From Daejeonella sp. (GTDB taxonomy: Bacteria > Bacteroidota > Bacteroidia > Sphingobacteriales > Sphingobacteriaceae): a stretch of 49,868 nucleotides of DNA. A program made the translations under genes and the position numbers. Below, one piece after another: positions 24,369 through 32,178 of the stretch. The notes beneath the pieces were generated by a model. It saw only the letters and a program-made list of their open reading frames with translations. It was not told the origin of the DNA and did no database searches. The first letter of the stretch is position 1; the number at the start of each line of letters is the position of its first letter. The stretch lies in assembly GCF_030695525.1 (NCBI RefSeq), contig NZ_JAUYSS010000030.1:1-49868 (forward strand). The letters run 5' to 3'.

Positions 24369-25277
24369 ATGAAATTCTTAATCCTATGCATGCTCCTTCC
24401 GCTTACAATCTTGAATTTAAGCGCTTCAACTCCAAAAAAAACTCAAAATGAGAAGTCAGGTATAATTGCAGAAAATGCAAAACCTGTTCTTATTTCTGAT
24501 CAGTTCAAATTCACTGAAGGCCCCGCAGTTAATAAAAAAGGGGATGTTTTCTTCACTGACATTGTTGAGGGGAAAATCTGGAAATACAGTAATGAAGGTG
24601 AATTAAGTCTTTTTATGGATAAAACAGGATACTCTGACGGAATGTATTTCGATAAAAAGGGAAACCTGATCACTGCAGCTGATGAAAAAAATGAAATCTG
24701 GCAAATCAGTCCGGATAAAAAAGTAAAAGTATTACTTGATAATTTTGAAGGTAAACGGTTTAATGGCCCGAATGATCTTTGGATTGATGCTAAAGGAGGA
24801 ATATATTTTACAGATCCTTATTACCAACGCCCGTATTGGGAACGAAAAAAACCTGACTTGAGTAGCCAAAGTGTTTACTACTTTCCCAAAGGATCTAAGG
24901 CCGCATTTGTTGTTGACAGCAATTTTGTGAGACCTAACGGAATCGTAGGATCAGCAGATGGAAAAAACCTGTTTGTTGCGGATATAGGTGATAAAAAAAC
25001 CTATAAATATGATATCGGTAAGCAGGGGAGATTATATAACAGGCGTCTGTTTACAGATATGGGATCAGACGGAATGACTCTTGATAATCGGGGAAATCTT
25101 TATCTGACAGGTAGAGGCGGCATTACGGTATTCAATCCGGAGGGTAAGCAAATTGAGCATATTGCGATTCCTGCTTCAACTGCTAATGTTTGTTTTGGTG
25201 GAAAAAATAGGGATATTTTGTTCATTACTGCCAGTAAGGCAGTATATACTCTTAAGATGAATGTAAGAGGTATCTAA
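24369..25277 (+). CDS. Secreted SMP-30/gluconolactonase-like beta-propeller protein
   Basis: A 302-residue protein with a signal peptide (MKFLILCMLLPLTILNLSAS) and a six-bladed propeller. The divalent-metal ligands of the SMP-30 family are all present: Glu in FTEGPAV, Asn in FNGPNDLWID, Asn in VRPNGIVGS and Asp in GSDGMTLDN. The family hydrolyses sugar lactones or related esters. It is 16 bases after the SDR gene, and an oxidoreductase followed by a lactonase could act on one sugar, but the SDR is cytoplasmic and this enzyme is exported, so a joint pathway is unsure. A strong terminator follows. Confidence 0.93.
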   Translation: MKFLILCMLLPLTILNLSASTPKKTQNEKSGIIAENAKPVLISDQFKFTEGPAVNKKGDVFFTDIVEGKIWKYSNEGELSLFMDKTGYSDGMYFDKKGNLITAADEKNEIWQISPDKKVKVLLDNFEGKRFNGPNDLWIDAKGGIYFTDPYYQRPYWERKKPDLSSQSVYYFPKGSKAAFVVDSNFVRPNGIVGSADGKNLFVADIGDKKTYKYDIGKQGRLYNRRLFTDMGSDGMTLDNRGNLYLTGRGGITVFNPEGKQIEHIAIPASTANVCFGGKNRDILFITASKAVYTLKMNVRGI

Positions 25278-25305
25278 GAAAACCTGCCAGAGATTATTTG
25301 AAACA

Positions 25306-25334
25306 AAAGAAGCCCGGATGATCCGGGCTTCTTT
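25306..25334. terminator. Strong bidirectional terminator
   Basis: A near-perfect 14-bp stem (AAAGAAGCCCGGAT with ATCCGGGCTTCTTT) lies between the convergent SMP-30 and DUF1573 genes. Both flanks supply T-runs in the direction of transcription. Confidence 0.93.
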
Positions 25335-25355
25335 AAAATATTAACACCTTTGAAT

Positions 25356-25748
25356 TTATTCTGCAGAAGCAGCAACAACCTCACCTTTAATATAAATCAC
25401 TTTTATCGGAGTTTTTGCATTCGACCTGATAGTCAAGCCCTTGCTGAATGGAGCAAGTGCTGCTGCATTATAGGTAACAGTAATTGTTCCTGATTGACCT
25501 TTCAAAACCGGTGTATTGGTATATTTTGGTACAGTACAGCCACAAACACTTTCTATATTGCTTATTATTAAAGGCTCATCGCCAGTATTTGTAAATTTGA
25601 ATTCAACACTTACCGGCTTACCCTGAGGAATTTTACCAAAATCATGTGTTTCTTTCTCGAATTTAAATTCAGCTTGATCGACAACATTAAATGCTGTTAC
25701 TGTTGCAAATAAAAATACAACGCTGCAAAGAATGATTAATTTTTTCAT
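25356..25748 (-). CDS. DUF1573 periplasmic protein
   Basis: A 130-residue protein with a signal peptide (MKKLIILCSVVFLFATVTAF) and a single Ig-like beta-sandwich of the DUF1573 family. The family block HDFGKIPQGKPVSVEFKFTN is followed by a Cys pair in ESVCGCTVPKYTNTP and ends with the IRSNAKTPIKVIYIKGEV strands. I start it at 25748 because the 12 residues encoded upstream lack signal-peptide character. The function of DUF1573 is unknown; the conserved CxC suggests a disulfide or metal site. Confidence 0.93.
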   Translation of the reverse strand: MKKLIILCSVVFLFATVTAFNVVDQAEFKFEKETHDFGKIPQGKPVSVEFKFTNTGDEPLIISNIESVCGCTVPKYTNTPVLKGQSGTITVTYNAAALAPFSKGLTIRSNAKTPIKVIYIKGEVVAASAE

Positions 25749-25829
25749 AATGGTTAAACAGTTTTTTTTATAATTGTTTGTCAATTAAACAGAACTCCGA
25801 TTATTTTATAAAATCTAAAGCCTGCTAAT

Positions 25830-25837
25830 CAAAAATA
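25830..25837 (-). promoter_or_regulatory. Possible -7 element upstream of the DUF1573 gene
   Basis: TATTTTTG on the minus strand matches TAnnTTTG, 82 bases before the start codon. No TTG lies at the proper distance upstream, so support is limited. Confidence 0.35.
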
Positions 25838-26028
25838 ATAAATTACTCGGTTTGAATTCGTAATACTGCCAAATGTTATTCAAATGTTACCTTAAATATG
25901 ACCCAAAGCTCATAAATAGCAACATCCGACAATTCAGAGCTTTAAAAATGCAGACCTTTCTTAACAGTAACAATTTCCGTTCCACAATATTGACATCAAG
26001 CTATTAGGACTGCTCTGCCTTGAATAGA

Positions 26029-26289
26029 TCAATATCTTCTGTCCGGTTTTTTATCTTCAGAGACCCTGACACCTATTGTACGGCCATACAATTCGGTCCC
26101 ATCAAGGGCATCAATGGCCTTTTGACCCGCTTCATCATCTGCCATCTCTACAAAACCAAAGCCTTTACTCCGGCCACTTTGCTTATCAATGATCAGCTTC
26201 ACGGAAGTTAATTCACCGTATTTTTCAAAAATTTCTCTTAGCTCACTTTCATCTACTTTAAAAGGAAGTCCTCCAACGAAAATATTCAT
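26029..26289 (-). CDS. RRM-domain RNA-binding protein
   Basis: An 86-residue protein that is one RNA-recognition motif. RNP2 is NIFVGGLPF (2-10) and RNP1 is SKGFGFVEM (about 41-49), with the aromatic residues needed for RNA stacking. A short basic tail follows (SEDKKPDRRY). Single-RRM proteins of this size are common in Bacteroidetes and cyanobacteria, some induced by cold or other stress; in Bacteroides such proteins affect RNA stability and act as global regulators. It lies 24 bases downstream of the C40 peptidase gene. Confidence 0.95.
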   Translation of the reverse strand: MNIFVGGLPFKVDESELREIFEKYGELTSVKLIIDKQSGRSKGFGFVEMADDEAGQKAIDALDGTELYGRTIGVRVSEDKKPDRRY

Positions 26290-26313
26290 ATTCTTTTTTT
26301 GATTAGTTTCTAA

Positions 26314-27537
26314 TTATTGGTTAATTATCCTTTGATAATAAGGATGTTTATTTACACGTGTAACTTCAGGTTCACCAATTGCTGTAAGCATCCGGCGAGC
26401 CCCTACCATCGTTCTTGATTGAAAGTCGTCATAATTTTTTGCGCCTTTGATCATGCTGTTAATCCGGACCAATCCGGCAGCCTGAATAAATTCACCATTG
26501 CCAATGTAAATAGCAGTATGAGTAACGCGCCTGGTTTGTTTGTTGGCAGCGAAAAACAAAAGATCACCCGACTTCAGGGCTTTCAAGGATTTTTCAATAC
26601 TCACAGAATCGCCCTCCTGAATATCTACGTTCTCTCCAACCAATGCCTGCTGAGAAGCATCCCTTGGAAGTACAATTCCATTCAGAAAATAACTTGTTTT
26701 TGTGAAACCGGAGCAGTCCATGCCTTTTACTGAAGTACCACCCCATAAATAAGGGATACCCAAAAAATTACGGGCTGTTCTCAGAATCTGATCAGCACCG
26801 GGATCGGGAAGTTCTTTCCACTGATCAAATAAGCGGGCCTTATTTATGGGAATATAAGCTATCCTTTTATCCGGAAAGGAAATTTTATAGAACCCATTAG
26901 ATTCACTGATTAACTGTATGATATTGCCTGCAACTAAATCTGAAACCGGAAGTGACGTTTCTGATGCCTCTGAATAGGCCTGTCCAAATAAATCAGTATA
27001 AATAAGCTTTTCTGCCGTTTGCCAATTTTCAAATTCTGTTTTAGTCATCAGGCTTACACCTGCCGACTCAGTCCAGGAAAGGTAATTATCGGGTGTTCGT
27101 ACAAAATAGTGCCCTCTCTCCTTTTTTAATACTTTCAGTGGCGTTCCCAAACCCGCCTGAGTGGCCATTTCTGCGGCATGATCAGGGCCATACCTGGTAT
27201 TTATGACTGATAAATTGGCAATTCCATAGACCTTCTCTCCAAGATCCCTGGAAGGAAGAACCTCCTCATTAATTTGAACAGGAAGATTTTCAGAATTCAG
27301 TAATGCCTTTAGTTCAGTTGCCGCTTCCGGCTTGCTGATTTCGAGTTTATACGTTAAAGGAACCGCATTTTGCTGTTTTAGCTGATAAAATTCTACTCTT
27401 CTATCGGGTGCGTACTTCTTTTGAATGATGGTTGACAATTCATTGACCCGCTTAATTACAGAAGAATCAGGCTGAGCTGCCTCAGAATAAGTACAAACAA
27501 ATAAAATAAGACCAAGAAAGGAAAAAAACTTCTTCAT
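26314..27537 (-). CDS. Secreted C40 peptidase with two SH3-like domains
   Basis: A 407-residue protein starting at 27537 with a signal peptide (MKKFFSFLGLILFVCTYSEAA). Two bacterial SH3-like segments are seen (NLSVINTRYGPDHAAEM and IIQLISESNGFYKISFPD), then the NlpC/P60 domain with catalytic Cys in SVKGMDCSGFTKTSY and His in RRVTHTAIYIGNGEF. The third polar position reads FIQAAG. This SH3-SH3-NlpC plan is that of dipeptidyl peptidase VI-type enzymes that trim peptidoglycan stem peptides (L-Ala-gamma-D-Glu). It probably recycles or scavenges murein peptides in the periplasm. Confidence 0.93.
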   Translation of the reverse strand: MKKFFSFLGLILFVCTYSEAAQPDSSVIKRVNELSTIIQKKYAPDRRVEFYQLKQQNAVPLTYKLEISKPEAATELKALLNSENLPVQINEEVLPSRDLGEKVYGIANLSVINTRYGPDHAAEMATQAGLGTPLKVLKKERGHYFVRTPDNYLSWTESAGVSLMTKTEFENWQTAEKLIYTDLFGQAYSEASETSLPVSDLVAGNIIQLISESNGFYKISFPDKRIAYIPINKARLFDQWKELPDPGADQILRTARNFLGIPYLWGGTSVKGMDCSGFTKTSYFLNGIVLPRDASQQALVGENVDIQEGDSVSIEKSLKALKSGDLLFFAANKQTRRVTHTAIYIGNGEFIQAAGLVRINSMIKGAKNYDDFQSRTMVGARRMLTAIGEPEVTRVNKHPYYQRIINQ

Positions 27538-27725
27538 ATAATTAACAAACGGGAAATGCAGAGGGGAAATCAAATCTCCTGCGCTCCTTTATAATTGGTT
27601 AAGGTATAAATTTAAGCAAAGAATATGAAAGATGTATAAAAAATCGGGTAAGACGAATATTTAACTAGTGGCTTTCTTTATACGAAATTCTTATCTAATT
27701 CAAATTTTAATTAACAATTAGACCC

Positions 27726-28553
27726 TCAGGCTTGATTAAGCCTGTCCATCAGGTTAGGGAATTTGTATGAAAAACCCAATTCCTTCTCTACCCGTTCACT
27801 CTCAACAATTTTCCAGTTTAGCATCTCTGGAATAAAATCCGGCTCCGGTAGCTTGTCAAGCCGGGCTGCCAGAGTATAAAATTCTTCTTTTGTGGGATGT
27901 GATGGAGTAGATCCGATGTATACCCCTTCAGCAGTATCCGAATCAATAAGGGCCCAAATCAGGGCAATCACATCCTCCTGATGAATCATGTTGACCGGTG
28001 CCAAGCCATTGGGAATATTAGTTTTACCTGCAAAAAATCTTCCAGGAGACCTTCCCGGCCCAAATAATCCGGCAAGTCTTATAATTATTACCTGTATAGG
28101 AAGCGATAACATACTCTTTTCAACTCCTGCAATTACTTTTCCGGATACAGTTACAGGTGAGATCTCAGAGCTTTCTGTTAATACCCTATTACTTTCTGAG
28201 TAAACGGAGGTGGAACTGATAAAAATTAGTTTGGATATCCTGCTTCCGGGTATTTGCGCAGACAGGATTTCACCCATTCTTTTATAATTCTCCGGTCCTT
28301 CAGAGCTTCTTCTACCGGGAGGGACAGAAACAATAAGAATATCAGCATCTAAGAGCTCAGTAAGATCAGGATCAGGCAGAGATTGATCAAATTGTACTAA
28401 AATTGGGTCAATCCCTGCATTTTTTAATACTGGCATTTTTTCCGGACTGGTTGTACTACCTTTTACAGTAAAACCCCTTGAAATTAAGTCAAGAGCTAAT
28501 GGAAAGCCCAGCCAGCCGCATCCCAATAAATTTATATCTTTTTTATTTTTCAT
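27726..28553 (-). CDS. NAD(P)-binding epimerase/dehydratase-like protein (YeeZ type)
   Basis: A 275-residue Rossmann-fold protein. The N-terminal motif DINLLGCGWLGFPLALDLISRGF has the GxGxxG spacing seen in YeeZ-like proteins of the atypical extended SDR group. The middle contains LIFISSTSVYSESNRVLTE and the domain is completed by GSTPSHPTKEEFY. The YxxxK catalytic pair is not evident. E. coli YeeZ has no firmly known substrate. The gene is divergent from the OmpA-like gene. Confidence 0.85.
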   Translation of the reverse strand: MKNKKDINLLGCGWLGFPLALDLISRGFTVKGSTTSPEKMPVLKNAGIDPILVQFDQSLPDPDLTELLDADILIVSVPPGRRSSEGPENYKRMGEILSAQIPGSRISKLIFISSTSVYSESNRVLTESSEISPVTVSGKVIAGVEKSMLSLPIQVIIIRLAGLFGPGRSPGRFFAGKTNIPNGLAPVNMIHQEDVIALIWALIDSDTAEGVYIGSTPSHPTKEEFYTLAARLDKLPEPDFIPEMLNWKIVESERVEKELGFSYKFPNLMDRLNQA

Positions 28554-28591
28554 GTATATTTATACAAAAGTACATCCTTCAAAATTAAATC

Positions 28592-28599
28592 TAATTTTG
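28592..28599 (+). promoter_or_regulatory. Probable -7 element of the OmpA-like gene
   Basis: TAATTTTG matches TAnnTTTG, 44 bases before the ATG at 28644. It would place the transcript start near 28606, just ahead of the alternative start at 28620, which favours the downstream ATG. Confidence 0.45.
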
Positions 28600-28643
28600 G
28601 CACTTGGTTTGAAGATATCATGAAAGAACCTAAAAAAATAATC

Positions 28644-29324
28644 ATGAAAAATACAAAGATTAAAATAGCAACACTAGGATTAGCCATTGCCGCTTCTGCA
28701 ATGTTATTTCAAAGTTGCGCTACCGCAACAAAAACACAAAAAGGTACAGTTATTGGTGCTGCTGCTGGTGGTACACTTGGTGCAATTATTGGTAAAAAGG
28801 CAGGCAATACTGCGGTTGGAGCAATCCTTGGCGGAGCAATTGGTGGTACTGCAGGTGCTATCATTGGCCGTAAAATGGATCGTCAGGCTGAAGAAATCAA
28901 AAATACGGTTCCTAATGCTGAGGTTATTCGTGAAGGTGAAGGTATCATCGTAAAATTTGATTCAGGTATTTTGTTTGATGTTAATCAGTATGCACTTAAA
29001 TCAGCTGCACGTACAAACATCGAAAACCTTGCGGTCTCCTTGAAAAATAATCCGGAAACTACCATCCTGATTGTTGGACATACCGATTCAAGTGGTTCAG
29101 ATGAGTATAACAGACGTTTATCAGAACGACGTGCTGAATCAGTTAAAACATATGCTCTAAGTCAGGGTATCAGCTCAAGCCGTTTAAGCACTGAAGGCAG
29201 AGGCGAAAGTGAGCCAATTGCCGATAATACAACGGAAGATGGTAAAGCACAAAATCGTCGTGTTGAAATTGTGATCGTTGCCAACGAGACAATGAAACAG
29301 GAAGCTAAGTCAAGCGCTCAATAA
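28644..29324 (+). CDS. OmpA-family lipoprotein with glycine-zipper segment
   Basis: A 226-residue protein from the ATG at 28644 (MKNTKIKIATLGLAIAASAM) with lipobox LFQSC. A Gly/Ala-rich zipper follows (VIGAAAGGTLGAIIGKKAG and AVGAILGGAIGGTAGAIIG), then an OmpA C-terminal domain. The peptidoglycan-binding motif reads ILIVGHTDSSGSDEYNRRLSERRA, with the conserved Asp and Arg, and ends NRRVEIVI. Such proteins anchor the outer membrane to the cell wall; the zipper may insert in a membrane or self-associate. Eight residues could be added from the ATG at 28620, but the lipoprotein signal then begins less well. Confidence 0.95.
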   Translation: MKNTKIKIATLGLAIAASAMLFQSCATATKTQKGTVIGAAAGGTLGAIIGKKAGNTAVGAILGGAIGGTAGAIIGRKMDRQAEEIKNTVPNAEVIREGEGIIVKFDSGILFDVNQYALKSAARTNIENLAVSLKNNPETTILIVGHTDSSGSDEYNRRLSERRAESVKTYALSQGISSSRLSTEGRGESEPIADNTTEDGKAQNRRVEIVIVANETMKQEAKSSAQ

Positions 29325-29341
29325 TCAAAACAAAATCTTAA

Positions 29342-29377
29342 AAAGACCCTCATTAGTCTCGACTGATGAGGGTTTTA
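29342..29377. terminator. Bidirectional terminator
   Basis: ACCCTCATTAGTC (29346-29358) pairs with GACTGATGAGGGT (29361-29373), flanked by A-runs and T-runs. It separates the convergent OmpA-like and YfiT-like genes. Confidence 0.9.
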
Positions 29378-29917
29378 TTATTTCCATCCATTTGCTTTTT
29401 TTGTCTCAGTAATATGGGCAAGATGGTGATTTCCATGCCAAACATATAAACTTAACACATTGCCTAATACATAATTCCTCTGCTGTGCCGGATGATAATA
29501 TTTGCGAAGAAAATCTTCAGGCTTCAGGGTCCTCAAAAAAGCCACCCATCTTCTGTGCAAACTATCGAGCAAATCCAAAGAATCATTCACAGGCCCATGT
29601 TTTGCTTCTGTGCTTTCGGCCCACAGACCCTCTTCATAGGGTTTTATAATTGGGGTATCTTCAGTTAATGCCAGTTTAAACCGCATATAGGCATTTAAAT
29701 GACTATCCGGCAAATGATGAACCACCTGCCTTAATGTCCAGCCACCTTCCCGGTAAGGTGTGTCTAACTGTTCATCGGTCAAACCCGCAACCGCTTTCCT
29801 GACCATCCCTGGCAATGTCTCTAACTGATCTATTAACTTCGGATAGTCCTGCTCCTCAACAGGCTCAATTTTATATTTCCCAATTGGAAACTTTAGTTTT
29901 TCTAAGTCATTGTTCAT
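29378..29917 (-). CDS. YfiT-type DinB-fold protein (putative bacillithiol transferase)
   Basis: A 179-residue four-helix-bundle protein. It matches the YfiT/BstA branch: KLKFPIGKYKIEPV at the start, GGWTLRQVVHHLPDSHLNAYMRFKLALTED in the middle, and HGNHHLAHI at the end. The three metal ligands would be the His in VVHHL and the two in NHHLAH. BstA proteins conjugate bacillithiol to electrophiles. Many Bacteroidetes make bacillithiol, so this role is plausible but not proven here. It is the last gene of a four-gene unit with a second DinB-fold protein. Confidence 0.93.
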   Translation of the reverse strand: MNNDLEKLKFPIGKYKIEPVEEQDYPKLIDQLETLPGMVRKAVAGLTDEQLDTPYREGGWTLRQVVHHLPDSHLNAYMRFKLALTEDTPIIKPYEEGLWAESTEAKHGPVNDSLDLLDSLHRRWVAFLRTLKPEDFLRKYYHPAQQRNYVLGNVLSLYVWHGNHHLAHITETKKANGWK

Positions 29918-29932
29918 AATAATTTTTTGATT

Positions 29933-30748
29933 TTATACCATAAACGCAGGCATTGCCAGAGCATGCATCCCCAGCTCCTGATCACCAATCACCTGCCAAT
30001 ATTGTTTAGCCTGACTAATTTCTATTCCTTTCGAAAATAGCATCCAGGCTATATTCTGGTCAATATATATTTGGGATGTAAATTCACCGGGCTCATTGCT
30101 GAATTCCCAATTATGCCCTTTTCTAATGATCGACCATACACCTCCTGCATCTCCAACTACCTCCACCCTGATGATAGTACCTTCGGGCGATTCAAAGTTT
30201 CTGTAATGATAGGGCAATGCCTGCATACAGATTTGAAGAAAAGGATTATAAAATTCCCTGTCCATAATAGATTTTGCTCCTACCGCCTGCCTGATCTGCT
30301 GCTGATGATGCCATCTTTCAGTATATTCCCTGGCGATATCAAAACGGTTTGTAGAAACATCTTCACCTGCCCATGAAACCGGAAACATGGCTTTTGCATC
30401 AGGATCAAGGCTTTCAAGATATTGATGCATCTGTCTTTGAGCCAAAATTAATTGATCTAAAATAATTTTGGGACTTACCCTTTTGTAGGCATTCACCCAA
30501 TCAGCATTCAGGTCATTCAGATAATTTAGAAGGTCCTGATACGATTTGATTTCTGGATTTTCAATTTGGTAAGCATCACGGCCAATGGATAAACGTCTCA
30601 GCGAAATATCCAGTAAATGAGCTGCTATATCCTTTACTTTCCATTGTCTGCATACGGTATCATTATTCCATTGCCGCCTATCTAATCCGGTCAATACCTC
30701 AATCAGAGAGGAATTAAGTGCTGGAAACAAATGCAATACATCAATCAT
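29933..30748 (-). CDS. DinB-fold thiol-dependent enzyme (maleylpyruvate isomerase N-terminal type)
   Basis: A 271-residue protein starting at the ATG at 30748, which overlaps the ALDH stop codon (ATGTGATG). The N-terminal half is a DinB-like bundle with WKVKDIAAHLLDISLRR and REYTERWHHQQQIRQAVG, whose His residues would bind a metal. The C-terminal half is an alpha/beta domain (TIIRVEVVGDAGGVWSI) like the SCP-2-type domain in mycothiol-dependent isomerases. In Bacteroidetes the thiol would more likely be bacillithiol. The substrate is unknown. It lies in the amidase-ALDH-DinB-DinB unit, which suggests detoxification of aldehydes or electrophiles. Confidence 0.85.
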   Translation of the reverse strand: MIDVLHLFPALNSSLIEVLTGLDRRQWNNDTVCRQWKVKDIAAHLLDISLRRLSIGRDAYQIENPEIKSYQDLLNYLNDLNADWVNAYKRVSPKIILDQLILAQRQMHQYLESLDPDAKAMFPVSWAGEDVSTNRFDIAREYTERWHHQQQIRQAVGAKSIMDREFYNPFLQICMQALPYHYRNFESPEGTIIRVEVVGDAGGVWSIIRKGHNWEFSNEPGEFTSQIYIDQNIAWMLFSKGIEISQAKQYWQVIGDQELGMHALAMPAFMV

Positions 30749-32145
30749 CACATAATCTTTTTAAGCCATTTTAACAGACTTTGCTTCTTAGGATAAGGCG
30801 GATATGCAATCTTACTGAAATCTATTTTAGATTGAAACATCACTGCACGTTCATGGGAAAAAGCCCTGAAGCCAAAAAATCCATGACAACTGCCCGAACC
30901 ACTGTTTCCAATCCCTCCAAAAGGAAGGTTAGGATTTGAAATATGGATTACCACATCATTCACACAGGTACCTCCGGCTGAGGTTTGTTTTATAGTATTC
31001 CTGACTATAGCATCTGAACCGGAAAAAATATATAGTGCGAGTGGTTTTGGCATCTGGTTAATAAAATCTATGGCCTTGCTTATTGATTCATAAGTAATCA
31101 CTGGAAGCAGGGGTCCAAATATCTCTTCCTGCATAATTGCAGAAGATACCGAAACCTTACTCAACAAAACCGGTTCAATTGTTTGGTCTTCATCACTATC
31201 AGTACCGCCTTTTATGATTTGTGCGCCATCATCCACGGCCTTATCCCTAAGGGCTTTCAATCGCTGATAATGGCCTGTACTTATGATCTTACCATAGCTG
31301 CTTTTATCCAGCACATCATTATTATAGAACAACTGGGCAATTTTTAGGGAAGCCAGTCGTAAAAACTCCTGCTCCTTGCTTGCATGGATAAAAACATAAT
31401 CAGGAGCGATACAAGTCTGACCGGAATTCATAAACTTGCCCCAGACGATTTTTTCTGCTGCCTTTTGAAGGTCAGCATCCTCAGCAATTAATGCAGGCGA
31501 TTTACCCCCAAGTTCGAGAGTTACAGAACTCAGGTGCCTGGCTGCTGCGGCCATAATTACCTTTCCAATCTTCGGGCTTCCGGTGAAGAAAATATGATCA
31601 AAAGGCAATTCAAGTAAAGCTTCTGATACCTCAACACCGCCTTCAAAACAGGCTATTTCCTTTGAATCAAAACTATCATTTATCAATTTTAATAGAACTG
31701 AAGTAGTTGCCGGACTTAATTCAGAAGGCTTGAGCATAGCACAGTTACCTGCAGCAATTGCCGAAACAAGCGGTGCAATCAGTAGTTGAAAAGGGTAATT
31801 CCAGGGTGAAATGATCAGAGACACCCCCTTAGGTTCATAAAATATTCTATTTTTAGTGAAAAAACTACTCAAACCCGCTGCTACCTTTCGGGGATTTAAC
31901 CAGGATGACAGATTTTTAATTGCAAAATCTATTTCGGCATAAACAAAATAAACTTCCGTCAATGCCGCCTCAAACTCAGATTTCCGAAGATCAATTTGAA
32001 GTGCCTCAAATATCAGCCCCTCATTTTCCTGAATTATCATTTTGAGCTTCCTCAACTTTTCCTTTCGCTCTGCTGCACCAGTACTGCGCAGTAGAATGCT
32101 ATGAACCTTTTGCAGCTCAAAAATTTCGTTGATACTTTTTTGCAT
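30748..32145 (-). CDS. Aldehyde dehydrogenase (class 3-like)
   Basis: A 465-residue NAD(P)-dependent dehydrogenase. The general-base motif ELGGKSPALIAEDADL and the catalytic Cys motif NSGQTCIAPDYVFI are intact. The short length, the C-terminal hydrophobic/basic tail (AYPPYPKKQSLLKWLKKIM) and the N-terminal WLNPRKV region are like class 3 fatty-aldehyde dehydrogenases, which oxidise medium or long-chain aldehydes, some associated with membranes. It is 33 bases downstream of the amidase gene and coupled to the following DinB-fold gene by stop/start overlap. Confidence 0.95.
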   Translation of the reverse strand: MQKSINEIFELQKVHSILLRSTGAAERKEKLRKLKMIIQENEGLIFEALQIDLRKSEFEAALTEVYFVYAEIDFAIKNLSSWLNPRKVAAGLSSFFTKNRIFYEPKGVSLIISPWNYPFQLLIAPLVSAIAAGNCAMLKPSELSPATTSVLLKLINDSFDSKEIACFEGGVEVSEALLELPFDHIFFTGSPKIGKVIMAAAARHLSSVTLELGGKSPALIAEDADLQKAAEKIVWGKFMNSGQTCIAPDYVFIHASKEQEFLRLASLKIAQLFYNNDVLDKSSYGKIISTGHYQRLKALRDKAVDDGAQIIKGGTDSDEDQTIEPVLLSKVSVSSAIMQEEIFGPLLPVITYESISKAIDFINQMPKPLALYIFSGSDAIVRNTIKQTSAGGTCVNDVVIHISNPNLPFGGIGNSGSGSCHGFFGFRAFSHERAVMFQSKIDFSKIAYPPYPKKQSLLKWLKKIM

Positions 32146-32178
32146 ATAGATCTTTTTATGACAGAAACTCAGGAATTT

